Source of the DNA: DASVXQ01 sp046727955
GTDB taxonomy: Bacteria; Actinomycetota; CALGFH01
Assembly: GCA_046727955.1 (NCBI GenBank)
Contig: JBKPDO010000189.1
Span: 1 to 6,178 of the forward strand
Length of the DNA stretch: 6,178 nt
Direction: 5' to 3'
Under the pieces are notes generated by a model. The model was not told where the DNA came from, did no database searches, and saw nothing but the letters and a program-made list of their open reading frames with translations. Of the stretch, positions 1 through 5,500 are shown piece by piece. The stretch's first letter is position 1; every line of letters begins with the position of its first letter. The position numbers and the translations under genes are program-made.

Positions 1-1
1 A

Positions 2-730
2 GTCTCGGTCGTCGATTGGGCCGAGGCGGTGCTGTACAACGGCCTCGCCCGCTACGAGGACGCCCGCTCCGCGGCGCTGCGGGTCGTCGACCACCCGGAC
101 CTCAACCCATCGACGTGGGTGATGCCGGAGGTGATCGAGGCCGCCGTCCGTGCTGGAACACCCGAGCTGGCCGCGGACACGCATCGACGCCTCGTGGACA
201 TGACCAGGGTGAGCGGGACGGAGTGGGCCCTCGGGGTCGCGGCGCGCTCGGAGGCGCTCTTGGTGGAAGATCAGCGAGCCGAGGAACTTTATGTGTACGC
301 GATCGAGCGGCTCGGTAGAACACGAATCAGGGCGGATCTGGCGCGCGCTCACCTCCTCTACGGCGAATGGCTGAGACGTCAAACCCGACGCCGTGATGCA
401 CGCAGGCAATTGCGGACGGCGCACGAGCTCTTCTCCGACTTCGGGATGGAGGCGTTCGCCGAGCGCGCACGCGTTGAATTGGAGGCGACCGGCGAGCACG
501 CTCGCAAGCGCACCGTCGAGACGAGGGGTGACCTTACCCCCCAAGAGGCGCAGATCGCGCGCCTCGCCCGCGACGGCCTCTCGAACGCGGAAATCGGCGC
601 GCGGCTCTTCATCAGCAAGCACACCGTCGAGTACCACCTGCGCAAGGTCTTTGCCAAGTTCGGCATCAACTCGCGCACCAAGCTCGCTCAGGCGCTGCCG
701 CCCGAGCCGGGCGCGGCGCTCCTCTCCTAG
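2..730 (+). CDS. LuxR-family transcriptional regulator, C-terminal part (5' end outside window)
   Basis: The frame is open to the left window edge, so the true start lies outside; the GTG at 29 is only an internal valine codon. About 242 residues are visible, ending at TAG 728-730. The N-terminal part (WAEAVLYNGLARYEDA and onward) is helical, repeat-like and arginine-rich, as in the TPR-like region of large ATPase-type LuxR (LAL/MalT-like) regulators, whose nucleotide-binding domain would be upstream. The C-terminus is a textbook LuxR/GerE helix-turn-helix at about 530-700: it opens with LTPQEAQIARLA, continues GLSNAEIG and SKHTVEYHLRKVF, and ends with KFGINSRTKLAQAL. Inference: it binds DNA as a dimer and may have controlled the hydroxylase operon that starts 69 bp downstream in the same direction, but no effector or target can be read here. 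The domain is certain; the full architecture is not. Confidence 0.93.
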   Translation, partial: VSVVDWAEAVLYNGLARYEDARSAALRVVDHPDLNPSTWVMPEVIEAAVRAGTPELAADTHRRLVDMTRVSGTEWALGVAARSEALLVEDQRAEELYVYAIERLGRTRIRADLARAHLLYGEWLRRQTRRRDARRQLRTAHELFSDFGMEAFAERARVELEATGEHARKRTVETRGDLTPQEAQIARLARDGLSNAEIGARLFISKHTVEYHLRKVFAKFGINSRTKLAQALPPEPGAALLS

Positions 731-799
731 CGCGTCCCGCCCGCAGACTACGGGGTTCCAGGATGCGAGCGGGTGCCGGTCGCAGCGACGATCGCCGAC

Positions 800-1277
800 A
801 TGAAGCTGACCGTGAACGGCACGGAGGTCGAGGTCGACGACCGCCATGCGCAGACACCACTACTTTGGGTCCTGCGCGACGTCCTCGAGCTCCGGGGAAC
901 GAAGTTCGGCTGCGGAGCAGGCTTCTGCGCCGCCTGCACCGTCCTGATCGACGGCCGGAACGCGAAGTCCTGCCAGACCGCGACCGAGCGCGTCGTCGAC
1001 AGGTCGTCACCGTGGAGGGGGCATCCGGACGCGTCGTCGACGCCGTTCGCGACGCGTGGTACCGGGGCAACGTCGTCCAGTGCGGCTACTGCCAGCCGGG
1101 CCAGACGCTCGCCGCGACAGCCCTCCTCGAGTCGAACCCGGCTGCCGATGATGCGGCGATCGACGACTGGATGAACGGGAATCTGTGTCGCTGTGGGACG
1201 TATCCGCGGATCCGGGCGGCGATCCACAAGGCGGCTGACACGCTGGCCGCAGGCACCGACCCCGGGCCGCTAACTAA
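800..1277 (+). pseudogene. (2Fe-2S)-binding small subunit of an IorA-like molybdenum hydroxylase, frameshifted
   Basis: This is the iron-sulfur subunit of a xanthine dehydrogenase/isoquinoline 1-oxidoreductase type enzyme, which passes electrons from the molybdenum site to an acceptor. The ATG at 800 starts MKLTVNGTEVEV, the usual family N-terminus. The plant-type [2Fe-2S] cluster has Cys38, Cys43, Cys46 and Cys58 (CX4CX2CX11C). The second cluster is present as CGYC (1081-1092) followed by CRC (1186-1194), with the expected QPGQ. The two halves lie in different frames: the first runs in frame to VVD (998-1000), while the family sequence resumes as QVVTVEG one frame back from about 1000-1002. 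One lost C in GAC(C)AG explains this exactly. The restored protein would be about 153 residues, normal for IorA. The second-half frame runs past the expected end without a stop, while TAA codons sit at 1271 and 1275 in the other two frames, so the 3' end is also disturbed. As written, no working two-cluster protein is encoded. Confidence 0.88.
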
Positions 1278-2799
1278 CCGCGTCGCCAGAGCCGGATGTC
1301 CACCGGCTGACGCCCGAGGAGGCGGCGGATCCCGTGCATCCGTACGTGCGGGTGCGCGAAGACGGGACGATCGTCGTCTTCTCCACCCAGCTCGAGGCGG
1401 GACAGGGCATCCACACCGGGTTCGCGACTCTGGTCGCGGAGGAGCTCGACGCGGACTTCGACTCCGTTCAGGTGGTCAACGCTGCCAACGGGTTCGGGCC
1501 GAACGGTGACGTGTACGGCAATCCCGACATCGGCGGGGCGTTTCAGCTCACGGGTGCGTCCAACTCGATGAAGGGCTCCTTCGTCCGCTACCGGCAGGCC
1601 GGCGCGCAGGCTCGGGCGCGGCTCGTGGCCGCGGCGGCCGAGACATGGCAGGTACCCGCGACCGAGATCGAGATCAAGCGCGGCGTCGTCTCCCACGCGA
1701 GCGGGAGGCGGGCGACCTTCGGGGAGCTGGCGGCGCGGCCGAGCAGCTGCCCGTGCCTGCGGACGTGCGCCTCAAGGACCCCTCCGACTTCAGGCTGATC
1801 GGCCGCGAGGGCCCCCTCCGCGTCGATGCCCCGCGGAAGATCCTCGGCCGGAGCGGTTTCACGATCGACATGAGCCTCCCCGGAATGGTGGAGGCGGCCG
1901 TGCTTCACCCGCCACGCTTCGGGGCGACGGCCGCCTCGATCGACGATCAGGCGGCGATGGGTGAGCCGGGGGTGATCGCCGTCGTCCCGATCGAGGAGGG
2001 AGTGGCCGTCGTCGGCGAGACGTTCGCCGACGCCCAGCGCGGGCTACGCGCCCTCGAGGTCGACTGGGACGACACCACTTGCCGAGCGGCGCAGCTCCGT
2101 CGAGCTGCTGGCCGAGCACATCCGGCTGCTCGAGTCGGGCGAGAAGGCAGTGGTCTCACGCGACGACGGCGATGTGGATCGGGCGCTCACGGCCGCGGCG
2201 GCGACGATCGATGCGATCTACACGCTGCCGTATCTGGCGCACGCCGCGATGGAGCCCAACAACGCCGCCTGCCGGATGCGCGACGACGGCACCCTCCACG
2301 ATCCCACGACCGAAGCAGTGCACGTCGCACGGGCGCTCGATTGGAAGCACCCGGTCAAGGTCCAGTCGCTGCGCGAGGAGGACTTCAAGACGGGCCGCTA
2401 TCGCGCCATGGCCGCGCACCGCGTGCGCGCAGGCGCCGACGCCGCAGGCCGCCTGACGGCGATGCACCACGAGATGGTTGCCGAGCCGACCTCGGTGAAC
2501 ATGCCGTACGTCCGCGACGCGCTGTTCACCGGCGGCGTGGATTTCTGACGGTCACCGGGATAGCCGACGGGTCCATACGCGTTCCCGAACTTCCGTGTCG
2601 CGTCGACGAACTTCGAGTCGGGAGTACCGATCATGGTCTGGCGTTCGGTCGGCAACTCGCACACCGAGTTCGCTCGCGAGTCAACGATTGACGAGCTCGC
2701 AATCGCCGCCGGACGCGACCCCGTCGACCTCCGGCGCGAGCTTCTCGCCGAGACCCCCCGGACGCTGCGCGCGCTCGAGGTCGCCGCCCCACGCCACCC
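1278..2799 (+). pseudogene. Molybdopterin-binding large subunit of an IorB-like molybdenum hydroxylase, decayed
   Basis: This is the catalytic subunit of a xanthine dehydrogenase-family enzyme (isoquinoline 1-oxidoreductase beta type). Family landmarks in order: PEPDVHRLTPEEA and PYVRVREDGTIVVF; QLEAGQG (1388-1408); GNPDIGG; LPVPADVRLKDPSDFRLIG (from 1747, new frame); SLPGMVEAAVLHPPRFG; VGETFADAQRGLRAL; LPYLAHAAMEPNN (ending 2263, new frame); EAVHVARALDWKHPVKV; PYAFPNF; MVWRSVGNSHTEFA (from 2633) and IDELAIAAGRDPVDLRREL. Following them needs frame changes at about 1733 (-1), 2079 (+1), 2545 (-1) and 2570 (+1). Three parts are absent: the N-terminal leader (Tat-type in this family), the block between DDGTLH and DPTTEA (junction about 2299), which should carry the GGSFG-like cofactor motif, and everything after RALEVAA (about 2790). 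About 500 residues remain of a usual 700-750. The order of the surviving pieces is collinear with the family. The loss of the cofactor motif argues for real gene death rather than sequencing error alone. Confidence 0.88.
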
Positions 2800-2997
2800 G
2801 GGATTTCGACGGCACACTCGTGAACTGACAGCGAAGCTCGGACTCAGCCGGTTTTCGCGAACCTGGTTCGCTACCCGATGGCGGCTGATCCGGCCGTGGC
2901 TCCCGCAGCTGCGTTGGCATTTTCGGCGAGTCCGCGGACGGCGAACGCTGCGAAGAGAAGGAGCCCAGGCTCTATCACCGTTTAACGATCACACGAC
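2800..2997. other. Spacer between the broken hydroxylase gene and the efflux pump gene
   Basis: No gene is recognised. The frame of the last large-subunit fragment stays open through this stretch to a TGA at 2999-3001, but after about 2790 the translation (an arginine- and tryptophan-rich tail) no longer resembles the family. The usual C-terminal third of the enzyme is absent. The stretch probably contains the deletion endpoint and the upstream region of the next gene. I could not fix a convincing -35/-10 pair. Confidence 0.5.
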
Positions 2998-3022
2998 TTG
3001 ACAGTAGCTCAGGTTGACAACC
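2998..3022 (+). promoter_or_regulatory. Candidate operator: two TTGACA copies and an 11-bp palindrome before the efflux gene
   Basis: TTGACA occurs at 2998-3003 and again at 3014-3019, 16 bp apart. The second copy is embedded in GGTTGACAACC (3012-3022), a perfect inverted repeat around a central A. It ends 14 bp before the ATG at 3037, immediately before the ribosome binding site, where a bound repressor would block expression. Efflux pumps of this family are commonly controlled by MarR or TetR repressors, but no such gene lies in the window. Neither TTGACA is followed by a -10-like hexamer at the right distance, so I favour an operator over a -35 box. This is inference. Confidence 0.3.
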
Positions 3023-3036
3023 ACTGGGGGCAATCG

Positions 3037-4518
3037 ATGACCAAAGAAACGACTGAAACCAGTTTGACACAGAGGGCGGCCGGAAGCACCGATCGGACTC
3101 GCTGGTTCGCTCTGGCGCTGATCATCGCCGCCCAGTTCATGGTGGTGCTCGACATCGCGATCGTGAACGTGGCGCTTCCCTCGATCCGCACCGACCTTCA
3201 CTTCTCGCAAGAGAGCCTGCAGTGGGTGATCACCGCCTACTCGATCCTCTTCGGCGGCGTCCTGCTGCTCGGCGGCCGCCTGGCCGACCTGCTCGGTCGC
3301 CGGCGCCTCTTCGTCGTGGGGCTCGCGCTCTTCACCGTGAGCTCGCTCCTCGACGGGCTCGCCTGGTCCGAGGGCTCGCTGATCGCGTTCCGCTCGCTCC
3401 AGGGGCTCGGCGCGGCGCTGGTCTCCCCGGCGGCGCTGTCGATCCTGACCACGACCTTCACCGAGGGCCGCGAGCGCAACCTCGCGCTCGGGATCTGGGG
3501 CGCCGCATCCGGCAGCGGCGGCGCGGCCGGCGTCCTCCTCGGCGGCGCACTGACGAGCGGCCTCAGCTGGTCCTGGATCTTCTTCATCAACGTCCCGGTT
3601 GGAGCGCTCGTGATCGGGCTGACCCCGTTCCTGCTGCGCGAGAGCCGGGCGGAGCTCGAGTACCGTCACTTCGACTTCTCCGGCGCCGCCTCGATCACCG
3701 GCGGACTGATGCTGCTCGTCTACGGCATGACGCGAGCGGCCCAGCACGGCTGGGCAACCGGCGAGACGGTCGGACTGCTCGGGGGAGCAGCCGCGCTGAT
3801 CGTCACGTTCTTCGTGATCGAGTCGCGGTCGCACGCACCGCTTCTCCCGCTCAAGATCTTCCGCCTCCGCACGCTGACGGCTTCGAACGTGGCCGGCCTG
3901 CTGATGGGCGGGGCGCTCTTCGCGCAGTTCTTCCTCCTGACGCTGTACATGCAGGAGGTGCTCCACTACTCGGCGCTCAAGACCGGCGTCGCCTACATCG
4001 GGCTCACCCTGACGACCATCGCGTTCTCCTCGGTGGCCCAGGCGCTCGTGACCCGGGTCGGCGTCCGGCCGATCCTGCCGCTCGGGCTCGCGTTGTCGAC
4101 CGTCGCGCTCGTGCTGTTCGCGCGGCTGCCGGTGGACGGGCGCTACTTCACCGACCTGTTCCCGGCGTTCCTGATCAGCGGGCTCGGGCTCGCGCTCGCG
4201 TTCGTCCCGATGTCGATCGGCGCCCTGACAGGCGTGCGGCCGGCCGAGGCGGGGGTCGCCTCCGGGCTGATCAACACGACGCAGCAGATCGGCGGCGCCG
4301 TCGGCGTCGCGATCGCCACGACCATCGCAACCTCGTTCACGAGCCGCTACGTCGACGTCCACGCCGGGTCGAACGCGTTCAGCGGGCCCGCCCTGACGCA
4401 CGGTTTCCAGATCGCGTTCTATGTGCTCGCCGCGCTGGCGGCGGCCGGTGCGCTGATCTCTGTGCTCATGCTCGAATCCCGCCCAGCGCAGCCGGAGCTG
4501 CAGCTCACCTCTTCCTAG
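3037..4518 (+). CDS. MFS transporter, DHA2 family (14-TM EmrB/QacA-type drug/proton antiporter)
   Basis: An inner-membrane proton-coupled exporter of 493 residues, a normal length for the family. The start is ATG 3037, with GGGGG at 3026-3030 six bases upstream; the in-frame TTG at 2998 would add 13 hydrophilic residues and lacks a ribosome binding site. A hydrophilic N-terminus of about 22 residues is followed by TM1 with motif D1 (LDIAIVNVALP, 38-48). Motif A (GGRLADLLGRRR, 79-90) sits between TM2 and TM3, and motif B (RSLQGLGAA, 119-127) follows. The TM5 antiporter motif C region is a glycine/alanine run (GAASGSGGAAGVLLGG, 155-170) without the classic GP pair. SWSWIFFINVPVG (about 177-189) is also typical. 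The remaining helices run to a short polar C-terminus (SRPAQPELQLTSS) and TAG at 4516. It is single-frame and unbroken, unlike the operon before it. The substrate cannot be read from sequence. There is no partner gene; it appears to be transcribed alone. Confidence 0.95.
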   Translation: MTKETTETSLTQRAAGSTDRTRWFALALIIAAQFMVVLDIAIVNVALPSIRTDLHFSQESLQWVITAYSILFGGVLLLGGRLADLLGRRRLFVVGLALFTVSSLLDGLAWSEGSLIAFRSLQGLGAALVSPAALSILTTTFTEGRERNLALGIWGAASGSGGAAGVLLGGALTSGLSWSWIFFINVPVGALVIGLTPFLLRESRAELEYRHFDFSGAASITGGLMLLVYGMTRAAQHGWATGETVGLLGGAAALIVTFFVIESRSHAPLLPLKIFRLRTLTASNVAGLLMGGALFAQFFLLTLYMQEVLHYSALKTGVAYIGLTLTTIAFSSVAQALVTRVGVRPILPLGLALSTVALVLFARLPVDGRYFTDLFPAFLISGLGLALAFVPMSIGALTGVRPAEAGVASGLINTTQQIGGAVGVAIATTIATSFTSRYVDVHAGSNAFSGPALTHGFQIAFYVLAALAAAGALISVLMLESRPAQPELQLTSS

Positions 4519-4619
4519 AGACCTATGTCGTGCTTGGTGAGATACTCGCACTAGCGCCGCTGCCGACGTCACTTCAGAGGATCGCTGAACCGGACGCCCG
4601 AGTGTGACGGCCTGTCTGT

Positions 4620-4640
4620 CCGCCGTTTCGTTGGCGGTTT
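4620..4640 (+). terminator. Weak hairpin after the efflux gene
   Basis: CCGCC (4620-4624) and GGCGG (4633-4637) can pair across an 8-base loop and are followed by TTT. It lies about 100 bp after the TAG of the efflux gene on the same strand. The stem is short for a terminator, so this is only a candidate. Confidence 0.25.
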
Positions 4641-4681
4641 GCTGCCCGTCTGCTGCCCGGCGGGAGTCTCTGGAACGACAC

Positions 4682-4710
4682 CGGCCTGGCGGGAGCGACC
4701 CGCCAGGCCG
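4682..4710 (-). terminator. Strong GC-rich hairpin downstream of the tRNA-Ala 3' half
   Basis: CGGCCTGGCGGG (4682-4693) pairs perfectly with CCCGCCAGGCCG (4699-4710), a 12-bp stem with a 5-base loop. Read on the minus strand it begins 21 bases after the tRNA-Ala 3' end at 4732, which is where a tRNA terminator belongs. No T-run follows on either strand, as is common for hairpin terminators in GC-rich actinobacteria. It could also stop plus-strand readthrough from the efflux gene. Confidence 0.6.
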
Positions 4711-4731
4711 ATGACCAGGAACCTTGTGGGG

Positions 4732-4773
4732 TGGAGGTGAGGGGATTTGAACCCCTGACTTTCTCCGTGCGAG
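4732..4773 (-). tRNA. 3' half of tRNA-Ala(CGC), attachment-site remnant
   Basis: On the minus strand this reads as tRNA positions 32-73. The anticodon loop is CTCGCAC with T33, anticodon CGC and A37. It is followed by the 3' anticodon strand GGAGA, variable loop AAGTC, a perfect 5-bp T-stem AGGGG/CCCCT around TTCAAAT, acceptor 3' strand CACCTCC and discriminator A at 4732. T at position 70 (the U of the G3:U70 alanine identity pair) and A73 agree with alanine. CCA is not encoded. The 5' half is missing: the bases before the loop (CCTTA) cannot pair properly with GGAGA, and no D-arm or GGGGGTG-like acceptor strand is found to the right. It is not a functional tRNA. A fragment starting at the anticodon loop is what a tyrosine integrase leaves at the distal end of an integrated element. 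Confidence 0.75.
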
Positions 4774-4996
4774 TAAGGACCGGCTCACCGCTGTGCCGAC
4801 CAGCGTTTCCGCAGGTCGATCCCGACCGTCAGGGGCGAAGTAAGGCGTTCTGATGCAGCGCTTCCCAAGGATCCGCACGGAAGCTCGCCGAGCTCTGCTT
4901 GGCCAAGCTGAATTCCAGCCGTGGGTCCGATAGGAACCCCGATAGGTTGCTCGACTAGGAGCCTGTGAAGCTCGTCCGTCTTGCGCCACTGTTCTT

Positions 4997-5010
4997 CGAA
5001 CATACGTTCG
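4997..5010 (+). promoter_or_regulatory. LexA (SOS) box with a candidate -10 downstream
   Basis: CGAACATACGTTCG is a perfect palindrome of the form CGAAC-N4-GTTCG, the LexA operator of actinobacteria and Bacillus. It matches 13 of 14 positions of the Bacillus consensus CGAACRNRYGTTYC. TACTCT at 5013-5018 fits the actinobacterial -10 pattern TANNNT, so the box would overlap a plus-strand promoter, the normal place for repression. An ATG at 5026 follows, but its 65-codon frame (to 5223) is not recognised and includes the tandem repeat. The gene once controlled is probably lost or replaced. Confidence 0.6.
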
Positions 5011-5163
5011 TCTACTCTACCGGGCATGCAAGCCCGGGCCACCTGCGAAGGCGGTGGCGTCATCTCCGTTTCCCACTTGACGCGATCCTTCGACGGCTTG
5101 CGCAACCCGGCGGGGACGAGCAGGACCGGCCCGGGCGGCAGCCTGGCACTGGGCGCGTACCGG

Positions 5164-5199
5164 CTGAGGCAGAACCACGGCCTGAGGCAGAACCACGGC
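5164..5199. repeat. Two perfect tandem copies of an 18-bp unit
   Basis: CTGAGGCAGAACCACGGC occurs at 5164-5181 and again, identical and adjacent, at 5182-5199. The length is a multiple of three, so any frame across it is extended without shift (plus frame: LRQNHG twice). Perfect identity suggests a recent duplication, for example by replication slippage. No function is evident. Confidence 0.9.
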
Positions 5200-5262
5200 G
5201 TCATGCGACGGCGAGGTCGCTGAGCTCGAGCCCTGTCGACTGCGGCAAGCAAGAGGCAAGCG

Positions 5263-5346
5263 GGTGCCCCAGACCTTGCGGCCGGTGAGCGGGTCACGGC
5301 CGACGTAGAAGCGCACCCGGCGGCCAGGGCGGCGCGGCCGGATCAC
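5263..5346 (-). pseudogene. Tyrosine (phage-type) integrase, N-terminal fragment
   Basis: On the minus strand, GTG at 5346-5344 is preceded by GGAAG six bases upstream (5357-5353). The first 28 codons contain RRPGRRVRFYVGRDPLTGRK, closely matching the short beta-strand module that opens many actinobacterial phage or ICE integrases (pattern RVRVYxGRDPxTGRRR). After KVWGT the frame stays open to 5017, but the translation (serine-, proline- and alanine-rich) no longer looks like an integrase. The core-binding and catalytic domains are absent; a full gene would need about 1.1 kb. The fragment lies between the two tRNA 3' halves and points toward the tRNA-Ala one. In the living enzyme this module binds arm-type sites at the attachment site. 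It rests on one short motif, so a chance match is possible. Confidence 0.55.
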
Positions 5347-5384
5347 AGCTCTCTTCCTTGCCTGCACGGGTAGACCTTGCGGCC
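5271..5384. repeat. Direct repeat AGACCTTGCGGCC, with its core also in the tRNA-Phe half
   Basis: AGACCTTGCGGCC occurs at 5271-5283 (inside the integrase fragment) and at 5372-5384 (upstream of it). The 10-base core GACCTTGCGG recurs at 5481-5490, inside the tRNA-Phe 3' half (variable loop plus anticodon stem). The spacings are 101 and 108 bp. Three copies of a 10-mer within about 220 bp, one of them in an attachment block, is more than expected by chance and could be integrase-binding or old crossover debris. Confidence 0.5.
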
Positions 5385-5414
5385 AAGGCATGCCCAGCAG
5401 AGCAAGCAAGGAAT

Positions 5415-5445
5415 CAGGTCAGGCCACAATACACGGCCTGACCTG
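5415..5445 (-). terminator. Hairpin downstream of the tRNA-Phe 3' half
   Basis: CAGGTCAGGCC (5415-5425) pairs perfectly with GGCCTGACCTG (5435-5445), an 11-bp stem with a 9-base loop. On the minus strand it starts 11 bases after the tRNA-Phe 3' end at 5456, as a tRNA terminator would. On the plus strand it is followed by CAGTTTT, so it may also work in that direction. Confidence 0.65.
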
Positions 5446-5455
5446 CAGTTTTAGG

Positions 5456-5497
5456 TGGGCAGGGACGGGATCGAACCGCCGACCTTGCGGTTTTCAG
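5456..5497 (-). tRNA. 3' half of tRNA-Phe(GAA), attachment-site remnant
   Basis: On the minus strand this is tRNA positions 32-73: anticodon loop CTGAAAA (anticodon GAA, T33, A37), 3' anticodon strand CCGCA, variable loop AGGTC, T-stem GGCGG/CCGTC (one G-T pair) around TTCGATC, acceptor 3' strand CCTGCCC and discriminator A at 5456. CCA is not encoded. This is very close to the conserved bacterial tRNA-Phe 3' half. The 5' strand of the anticodon stem should read TGCGG but reads AACGA, and no D-arm or GGGCAGG acceptor strand is found further right. It cannot fold as a tRNA. Like the tRNA-Ala remnant, it starts at the anticodon loop and spans 42 bases, so it marks an integrase crossover end. 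Confidence 0.85.
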
Positions 5498-5500
5498 TCG

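Larger units (their letters stand above)
4774..5262. other. Stretch without a recognised gene (element debris)
   Basis: Several medium-length open frames cross this stretch on both strands, including one of 170 codons on the minus strand (4785-5297), but none resembles a family I know. If an integrase body lay here it is gone: I see no C-terminal R..HxxR..Y catalytic pattern on the minus strand. The recognisable content is an SOS box (4997-5010), a small hairpin CCGGGC/GCCCGG (5020-5037) and an 18-bp tandem repeat (5164-5199). Confidence 0.6.
4732..5500 (-). mobile_element. Decayed integrative element remnant(s) at tRNA 3' ends
   Basis: Two tRNA 3' halves (Ala and Phe), both on the minus strand and each followed by a hairpin, bracket a tyrosine-integrase start, a LexA box and short repeats. 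When an element enters a tRNA at the anticodon loop, it carries a replacement 3' half and leaves the original 3' half with its native terminator at the far end. Each remnant here has that far-end look, with the lost element expected on its right side. The simplest reading is at least two integration events followed by deletion. The extent and number of elements are inferred; no cargo gene remains readable. Confidence 0.5.

Noticed and set aside
3004..3020. TAGCTCAGGTTG before the efflux gene resembles a tRNA D-arm
   Set aside because: There is no matching acceptor strand before it and no anticodon arm or T-arm after it. It is on the opposite strand from both tRNA remnants and is better explained as part of a palindromic operator.
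3222..4607. A 461-codon plus-strand frame overlapping the efflux gene
   Set aside because: It is an arginine/proline-rich shift of the transporter gene and has no transmembrane segments or family signature.
4732..4775. The minus-strand T-arm and CACCTCCA end as the 3' end of a tmRNA (ssrA)
   Set aside because: tmRNA also ends in a similar acceptor strand, but the bases before the T-arm form a proper 5-base variable loop and an anticodon loop with CGC, which fits tRNA-Ala better. No tag-peptide reading frame is found to the right.
2989..4989. A 666-codon open frame on the minus strand opposite the efflux gene
   Set aside because: It mirrors the plus-strand gene in GC-rich codons. The translation is a low-complexity string of E, R, D, Q and G with no motif, and it runs through the tRNA-Ala half (giving the artefact SGVQIPSP).
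4785..5297. A 170-codon minus-strand frame as the body of the integrase
   Set aside because: It is in a different frame from the integrase start and shows no core-binding fold pattern and no R..HxxR..Y catalytic residues.
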